NCBI GenBank assembly: GCA_023414985.1
Contig: JAEZLY010000233.1
Coordinates: 1 to 9,445, forward strand
Reading direction: 5' to 3'
Length of the DNA: 9,445 bases
Source of the DNA: Bacillota bacterium
Lineage (GTDB): Bacteria; Bacillota; Clostridia; Lachnospirales; Lachnospiraceae
Shown here: positions 5,520 to 9,445 of the stretch, in pieces
Layout: each line of letters starts with the position of its first letter
How positions within the stretch are numbered: position 1 is the stretch's first letter
The notes under the pieces: model-generated
Databases searched by the model: none
What the model saw: only the letters and a program-made list of their open reading frames with translations
What the model was told of the DNA's origin: nothing
Position numbers and translations under genes: made by a program

Positions 5520-6821
5520 ATGAGCTATATTACGGAATTATTTAACCATTACGGATATATTGTCTTATACGTAGCATTAACACTGGAGCTGATTGCCCTC
5601 CCGACACCCGGGGAATCCTTGATGACCTATTGCGGTTATCTTGCTTTTCAGGGACAATTGAATTATTTTATCAGCATGCTGGTGGCGGCTGCCGGAGTGA
5701 TTACCGGAATTACAGTCTCTTATCTGATCGGCAAACTATGGGGAAATGCTTTTTTCACCCGATACGGCTCCTATATCCATCTGGGTCCGGAGAAAATTGA
5801 AAGAACCTCTAAATGGTTTGAAAAATATGGCAACGGCTTACTGATCGTAGCCTATTTCATACCTGGAATTAGGCATATCACGGGCTATTTTGCGGGAGTT
5901 ACCAGAATATCATATCGTAAATTCGCCATGTTCGCATATCCGGGCGCGGTGCTATGGACCGGAGTTTTTATTTCATTGGGAAAGCTTCTTGGTCCCAGTT
6001 GGGAACAGTATCACGCAGCAATCAAGAAATATCTGATTCTTGGAGGTGTTATCCTCGGAATCGTTCTGATCTGTATCTATATTTACAGAGGTCATAAGCA
6101 GCAGATTAATAAAGCTGTCATAAACTTCCTGATATATCTTCTTAGAATATTTCATCATCTGGGAAGAGTCAGAATCGCAGTTACAGTTACAGCCTTAGCA
6201 TTTATTGGTCTGATTGTTCTGGTTGCAGGTCTGATTCAGGATTTCCTTGCGAATGAATTCGGACGGTTTGATACCATAGCTGCATATATTATCGGTAGGT
6301 TATTTGACGGAAGATGGTCCGGGCTGTTCAGCCTTGTAAAAGGCTTCACGGATTATCGTACTCTGATTGCTGTTACTGCAGCGGCTTTTATCTTAATTGT
6401 AATAAAAGGAAGGAACCGTGTTCTGGAGACCGGGATCCTGATATTCACAGTCCTGGGAGGAGAAGCTCTGGAGGAACTTTTGCGGATCTTATTCCGGCGG
6501 GTCGGCCCTGTGGGAAGCAGCCCGATTGATATGAATGGTACCTTTCCGAGCGAACAATCGTTGATGGCTATCGTTACCTACGGATTTGCAGCTTATATCA
6601 TTGTTCATCATGCGAACAGCAGGAGAATAGGAGGGTCGGTTATCCTTTGTACTTTGCTTATTGCAATACTTTCAGGACTTAGCCCCTTGTTCTTCCAGAG
6701 TCAATATCCCAGCGATGTGTCTGCGGGATATGTGTTCGGAGGAGCCTGGTTAAGCATGAATATTGTATTGCTGGAGGTGCTCCGCATATTACCACAGCTT
6801 GGAATTACTGAGAACAGCTAG
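5520..6821 (+). CDS. DedA family protein fused to a degenerate PAP2 domain
   Basis: A 433-aa membrane protein of two halves. Residues 1-190 are a DedA/VTT domain: ELIALPTPGESLM (23-35), a re-entrant-type AYFIPGIRHITGYFAG block (111-126) with R118, then FAMFAYPGAVLWTG (135-148). DedA proteins include undecaprenyl-phosphate flippases. A basic linker follows (190-220). Residues about 220-425 have the helix layout of a PAP2 phosphatase, a class that includes undecaprenyl-pyrophosphate phosphatases. The catalytic signature K-x6-RP / PSGH / SR-x5-H-x3-D reads R322-x6-G329-P330, P343-S-E-Q346, and S388-P389-x5-Q395-x3-D399. The lysine, all key arginines and both histidines are replaced, while the scaffold residues PS, YPSDV and AGY remain. 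The phosphatase half is therefore probably inactive. The stop overlaps that of the convergent LysM gene. DedA-PAP2 fusions with normal motifs are known in bacteria. Confidence 0.88.
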   Translation: MSYITELFNHYGYIVLYVALTLELIALPTPGESLMTYCGYLAFQGQLNYFISMLVAAAGVITGITVSYLIGKLWGNAFFTRYGSYIHLGPEKIERTSKWFEKYGNGLLIVAYFIPGIRHITGYFAGVTRISYRKFAMFAYPGAVLWTGVFISLGKLLGPSWEQYHAAIKKYLILGGVILGIVLICIYIYRGHKQQINKAVINFLIYLLRIFHHLGRVRIAVTVTALAFIGLIVLVAGLIQDFLANEFGRFDTIAAYIIGRLFDGRWSGLFSLVKGFTDYRTLIAVTAAAFILIVIKGRNRVLETGILIFTVLGGEALEELLRILFRRVGPVGSSPIDMNGTFPSEQSLMAIVTYGFAAYIIVHHANSRRIGGSVILCTLLIAILSGLSPLFFQSQYPSDVSAGYVFGGAWLSMNIVLLEVLRILPQLGITENS

Positions 6822-8119
6822 GTACCCTGCTCTTCACCACTGCTTATATCATAGGTCACAATAGAGTATTGAGAATTGATGGATAGCCAAATCTGAGAAT
6901 AATAGTATAAGATATTCCATATAGCGATACCGGCCAGTCCATATTCGTCGACCAGATTTAGAAGGGCATTAACTGTTCTGGAGTCCTCGAACCATACGAA
7001 ATGATCAATTCCCAAGGCATTGTAATAAAAATACGGAGTTTGTGTCACCTCATCAAATTCAATGTTTGAACCAAGCTGATTAGCCAAGGACAATGCTCCG
7101 GCATTGGTCAGAGAGGAGCCGATCGGTTCACTTTCGATATAGGGAAGCTCCCAGTCATAGGCAACAGTATTTACCGCAATAAAGATTTTCTCCGGAGGAA
7201 TCTGTGTCGTTACGAAATCTAGTTTCGTCTTGAGGAAACCGACTGTAGTTTGTGATACCAGATTGATACTGGCATGTTGCCATAAATACGTGATCAGAAT
7301 TACTTTATTGGCAGCCCTGCCGAAAGCTTCATAATAAGGTTTATCATAGGGAACACCTGCCTGATAACGCATTGTCTGAGGTGTCAGTGTTACAAAAACC
7401 TCATAGCCCTCCCGATTGAAACGCTCCGTAACAATAGTTACAAAATTAACATAGGCAGGCAAATCTTCCTCAAGGATACTGTAAAAGGCCAGATCCAGCC
7501 CATGGAAGCCTTTTGCTTCCATGATTAATAAAATATTTTCGATTAACTGATACTGTATATCCAGATTGTTTAGTACCGCATGTGTTGTAGCATAGCTGCC
7601 TGCACCGGTCTGCGTCATGGCTGATACGAACATAACAGGCACTACACCATATTCATAAGCCATTTTTATAATACGGGCATCATCGATATCGGAAACTGTG
7701 CCGGTGGAATTGACCCTGTAATTCATGATCGCCACATAGGTCAGGTAGGGTAAGGTTTTTCTTAAAATCGGTTCGGTAATGAACGAGGTTGTATAGCCCA
7801 GAACCTGGATGTTTTTTTTCCTAGAATAGCTTAAAACCAATTCCTCACCCGGACTCAAAGAGGTCTCCTCCGAAAGCTGCGGATTATCTCTGATCAGCTG
7901 CAGGGGTGTGGTTGCATTTGCTTCGGTTATGCTGCTTAAGGTATCACCATCTTTCACAATATAAGTGGCTTCCGGTGGGGCAATCATAATAGCTTGCCCA
8001 ACATTTAATATATAGTTGGGGGGAAGATTATTATCTAGTTCAATTCTTGCCACAGGAACTCCGTATTGGCGCGCGATAGACGGAACAGTATCCCCCAATT
8101 GGACAGTATGGATTATCAT
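6818..8119 (-). CDS. LysM-LysM-GH18 family protein with degenerate active site
   Basis: A 433-aa protein. Two LysM repeats lie at about 2-48 (HTVQLGDTVPSIARQYGV) and 52-97 (TYIVKDGDTLSSI), followed by a GH18 TIM barrel at about 103-420. The layout is that of SleL/YaaH cortical-fragment lytic enzymes, which bind spore peptidoglycan and cleave after N-acetylglucosamine. No signal peptide is present, as in spore-coat proteins made in the mother cell. The catalytic strand, DxxDxDxE in active GH18, reads H206-G-L-D209-L-A211-F-Y213: the acid Glu is Tyr and its partner Asp is Ala. The later Y-D motif reads TYLWQH (277-282), with Leu for Asp. Barrel landmarks remain: AYDWELPY (320-327), HFVWFEDSRTV (373-383), GLAGIAIW (394-401). 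It is probably a non-catalytic binding or coat protein. AGGAGG (8130-8125), five bases upstream, fixes the start. Confidence 0.88.
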   Translation of the reverse strand: MIIHTVQLGDTVPSIARQYGVPVARIELDNNLPPNYILNVGQAIMIAPPEATYIVKDGDTLSSITEANATTPLQLIRDNPQLSEETSLSPGEELVLSYSRKKNIQVLGYTTSFITEPILRKTLPYLTYVAIMNYRVNSTGTVSDIDDARIIKMAYEYGVVPVMFVSAMTQTGAGSYATTHAVLNNLDIQYQLIENILLIMEAKGFHGLDLAFYSILEEDLPAYVNFVTIVTERFNREGYEVFVTLTPQTMRYQAGVPYDKPYYEAFGRAANKVILITYLWQHASINLVSQTTVGFLKTKLDFVTTQIPPEKIFIAVNTVAYDWELPYIESEPIGSSLTNAGALSLANQLGSNIEFDEVTQTPYFYYNALGIDHFVWFEDSRTVNALLNLVDEYGLAGIAIWNILYYYSQIWLSINSQYSIVTYDISSGEEQGT

Positions 8120-8124
8120 AATGG

Positions 8125-8130
8125 CCTCCT
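8125..8130 (-). promoter_or_regulatory. Strong ribosome binding site of the LysM-GH18 gene
   Basis: AGGAGG on the minus strand, five bases from the ATG at 8119. Confidence 0.85.
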
Positions 8131-8144
8131 ATCATTTATGTAAT

Positions 8145-8152
8145 ATTATATG
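8145..8152 (-). promoter_or_regulatory. Candidate -10 element (CATATAAT) of the LysM-GH18 gene
   Basis: CATATAAT (8152-8145) contains TATAAT but has no good sigma-A -35 at 16-18 bp upstream (TTCGCT at 17 bp). It resembles the CATAnnnT -10 of mother-cell sporulation sigma factors E and K, which would suit a SleL-like coat protein. No clear sporulation -35 was identified, so this is suggestive only. Confidence 0.3.
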
Positions 8153-8200
8153 CAACACCCGGATCAAAGCGAATGGATAAAGAATGGCAGCAGAAAACAC

Positions 8201-8229
8201 TTGCACTTTACTGCGCCATATGTTATAGT
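8201..8229 (+). promoter_or_regulatory. Sigma-A type promoter for clpB
   Basis: TTGCAC (8201-8206), a 17-bp spacer, then TATAGT (8224-8229) with TGT just before it, an extended -10. The predicted start is near 8236, giving a leader of about 95 nt with the small ORF and hairpin. No CIRCE (TTAGCACTC...GAGTGCTAA) and no CtsR heptad (GGTCAAA) is visible around it. Confidence 0.65.
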
Positions 8230-8290
8230 TGATGTAGAACAGGCAATAAAAAGAATTGTCCAATATCCATTTGCATCAGAAGAAAGGAGA

Positions 8291-8319
8291 GTATGACTTG
8301 TAATCGAAGGAAGTCATAC
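8291..8319 (+). promoter_or_regulatory. 9-bp perfect RNA hairpin in the clpB leader
   Basis: GTATGACTT (8291-8299) and AAGTCATAC (8311-8319) are exactly complementary around an 11-nt loop. In mRNA this hairpin buries the leader ATG (8293) and ends directly before the clpB ribosome site AGGA (8320-8323). It lies next to the stronger AAAGGAG (8283-8289). It could control translation of the leader ORF and hence clpB, for example by melting at high temperature. Confidence 0.55.
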
Positions 8320-8334
8320 AGGAAAAGCATATGA
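8293..8334 (+). CDS. 13-codon leader ORF overlapping the clpB start
   Basis: ATG at 8293 to TGA at 8332-8334 encodes MTCNRRKSYRKSI, a strongly basic 13-mer (three Arg, two Lys). Its stop shares ATGA with the clpB start (8331-8334), the usual geometry for translational coupling. AAAGGAG (8283-8289) lies three bases upstream, a good Shine-Dalgarno core at slightly short spacing, and looks stronger than clpB's own AGGA. It may be a regulatory leader peptide or a chance ORF; the exact overlap, SD and hairpin together favour a role. It would need ribosome profiling to be certain. Confidence 0.4.
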   Translation: MTCNRRKSYRKSI

Positions 8335-9445
8335 ATATCAATAAATTTACTCAGAATTCCATACAGGCAGTTGAAGATTGCGAGAAGCTGACCTATGAAT
8401 ACGGCCACCAGGAGATAACCGTGGAGCACCTGCTCTACAGCCTGTTGAATCTGGAAGACAGTCTGATCAAGAAGCTGCTGGAGAAGATGGAGATCAATAC
8501 CGAGGTACTTCTTGCTCAGGTGAAGGGATTATTAAATAAGCGCCCGAAGGTGTCCGGAGGTCAGGTGTACATCAGTAATGATTTAAACAAGATTCTGATT
8601 TATGCGGAGAACGAGGCCCACCAGATGGGAGATTCCTATGTATCGGTAGAGCATCTTTTCTTGAGCATGCTACGGCAGCCGAACAAGGAGGTTAAAGCAC
8701 TGTTTAACGATTTTAGGATAAACAGGGAGGATTTCCTAAAGGCTCTGCAGACAGTAAGAGGAAACCAGAAGGTGATGACGGATAATCCGGAAGCAACTTA
8801 TGATACACTTGAGAAATACGGATATGACCTGGTGGCACGGGCAAAGGAACAGAAATTAGATCCCGTGATCGGAAGGGATGCAGAAATCCGTAATGTAATC
8901 CGTATCCTCTCAAGAAAGACGAAGAATAATCCGGTACTGATCGGTGAGCCCGGCGTCGGGAAGACTGCTGTGGTGGAAGGGCTGGCGCAGAGGATTGTCA
9001 GAGGCGATGTTCCGCAGTCGCTGCAGGATAAAAAGCTGTTTGCGCTTGATATGGGATCATTGGTTGCAGGTGCGAAATATCGCGGCGAATTTGAGGAGCG
9101 GCTGAAAGCGGTCCTTGAGGAGGTAAAGAAAAGTGAAGGGCAGATCATCCTGTTTATCGATGAGCTGCATACGATCGTCGGAGCAGGAAAGACCGAGGGC
9201 GCCATGGATGCCGGTAACATGCTGAAGCCTATGCTGGCAAGAGGTGAGCTGCACTGTATCGGTGCTACCACACTGAATGAATACAGACAGTACGTGGAGA
9301 AGGACGCGGCCTTGGAGCGCAGGTTCCAGCCCGTCATGGTAGAGGAGCCTACTGTTGAAGATACAATCTCCATCCTAAGAGGTCTGAAGGAGCGATATGA
9401 GGTGTTTCATGGGGTAAAGATCACGGACGGTGCGCTGGTCAGTGC
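8331..9445 (+). CDS. clpB: ClpB protein disaggregase (5' part; 3' end outside window)
   Basis: The frame is open from ATG 8331 to the window edge, giving 371 complete codons of a protein usually near 860 aa. The N-terminal Clp repeat domain (about 1-145) begins MNINKFTQNSIQAV, typical of ClpB. A linker with the ClpB-specific DNPEATYDTLEKYG (151-164) leads into AAA+ domain 1: Walker A GEPGVGKT (205-212), pore loop AKYRGEFEERLK (248-259), Walker B ILFIDE (273-278), sensor GATT (311-314) and arginine fingers R330-R331 in LERRFQP. The coiled-coil middle domain and second AAA+ ring are beyond the window. ClpB hexamers thread aggregated proteins with DnaK help after heat stress. DNPEATYDTL and the missing UVR region argue for ClpB over ClpC. 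Start choice agrees with family N-termini. Confidence 0.95.
   Translation, partial: MNINKFTQNSIQAVEDCEKLTYEYGHQEITVEHLLYSLLNLEDSLIKKLLEKMEINTEVLLAQVKGLLNKRPKVSGGQVYISNDLNKILIYAENEAHQMGDSYVSVEHLFLSMLRQPNKEVKALFNDFRINREDFLKALQTVRGNQKVMTDNPEATYDTLEKYGYDLVARAKEQKLDPVIGRDAEIRNVIRILSRKTKNNPVLIGEPGVGKTAVVEGLAQRIVRGDVPQSLQDKKLFALDMGSLVAGAKYRGEFEERLKAVLEEVKKSEGQIILFIDELHTIVGAGKTEGAMDAGNMLKPMLARGELHCIGATTLNEYRQYVEKDAALERRFQPVMVEEPTVEDTISILRGLKERYEVFHGVKITDGALVS

Noticed and set aside
8120..8330. CIRCE or CtsR heat-shock operator ahead of clpB
   Set aside because: No TTAGCACTC/GAGTGCTAA pair and no tandem GGTCAAA heptads were found in the interval.
8223..8429. 68-codon minus-strand ORF opposite the clpB leader and start
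   Set aside because: It is antisense to the well-supported clpB N-terminus and promoter; no ribosome site or family resemblance.

Overview
The window looks like a chromosomal segment of a spore-forming, moderately AT-rich Firmicute, most likely of the Lachnospiraceae / Clostridium cluster XIVa type. This rests on family content and protein resemblance (DUF951 protein, ExoA-type exonuclease III, HD-GYP protein, AzlCD, LysM-GH18 protein of the SleL/YaaH type without a signal peptide, ClpB), on strong AGGAGG-like ribosome binding sites, and on clear TTGnnn-17-TAnnnT promoters. No phage, insertion sequence, CRISPR array, tRNA or rRNA was seen.

Layout, left to right. (1) 1-576, minus: hemolysin III / TrhA-type membrane protein, cut by the left edge, with a convincing promoter at 717-745 and a two-unit 22-bp direct repeat in its 5' leader. 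(2) 577-939: a 363-bp intergenic region with two near-identical perfect palindromes (779-804 and 867-896) around a GC-rich 62-bp core. (3) 940-2651, plus: a probable operon of a DUF951 protein, a HAD phosphatase and exodeoxyribonuclease III. (4) 2787-3860, plus: an HD-GYP cyclic-di-GMP phosphodiesterase with its own sigma-A type promoter. (5) 5339-3877, minus: an operon of an unrecognised 134-aa protein, azlC and azlD (branched-chain amino acid export), driven by two overlapping promoters. (6) 5520-6821, plus: a DedA domain fused to a PAP2 domain whose catalytic residues are replaced. (7) 8119-6818, minus: a two-LysM plus GH18 protein whose catalytic residues are also replaced; its stop codon overlaps that of gene 6. 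(8) 8331-end, plus: clpB, cut by the right edge, preceded by a 13-codon leader ORF that overlaps its start codon and by a perfect 9-bp hairpin.

The genes are mostly housekeeping or accessory envelope and stress functions rather than one integrated pathway. The points most worth following are the two neighbouring, convergent pseudo-enzymes (DedA-pseudoPAP2 and LysM-pseudoGH18), the clpB leader peptide and hairpin where no CIRCE or CtsR site is visible, and the twin palindromes ahead of the DUF951 operon. All functional statements are from sequence reading and family knowledge; no database search was run.
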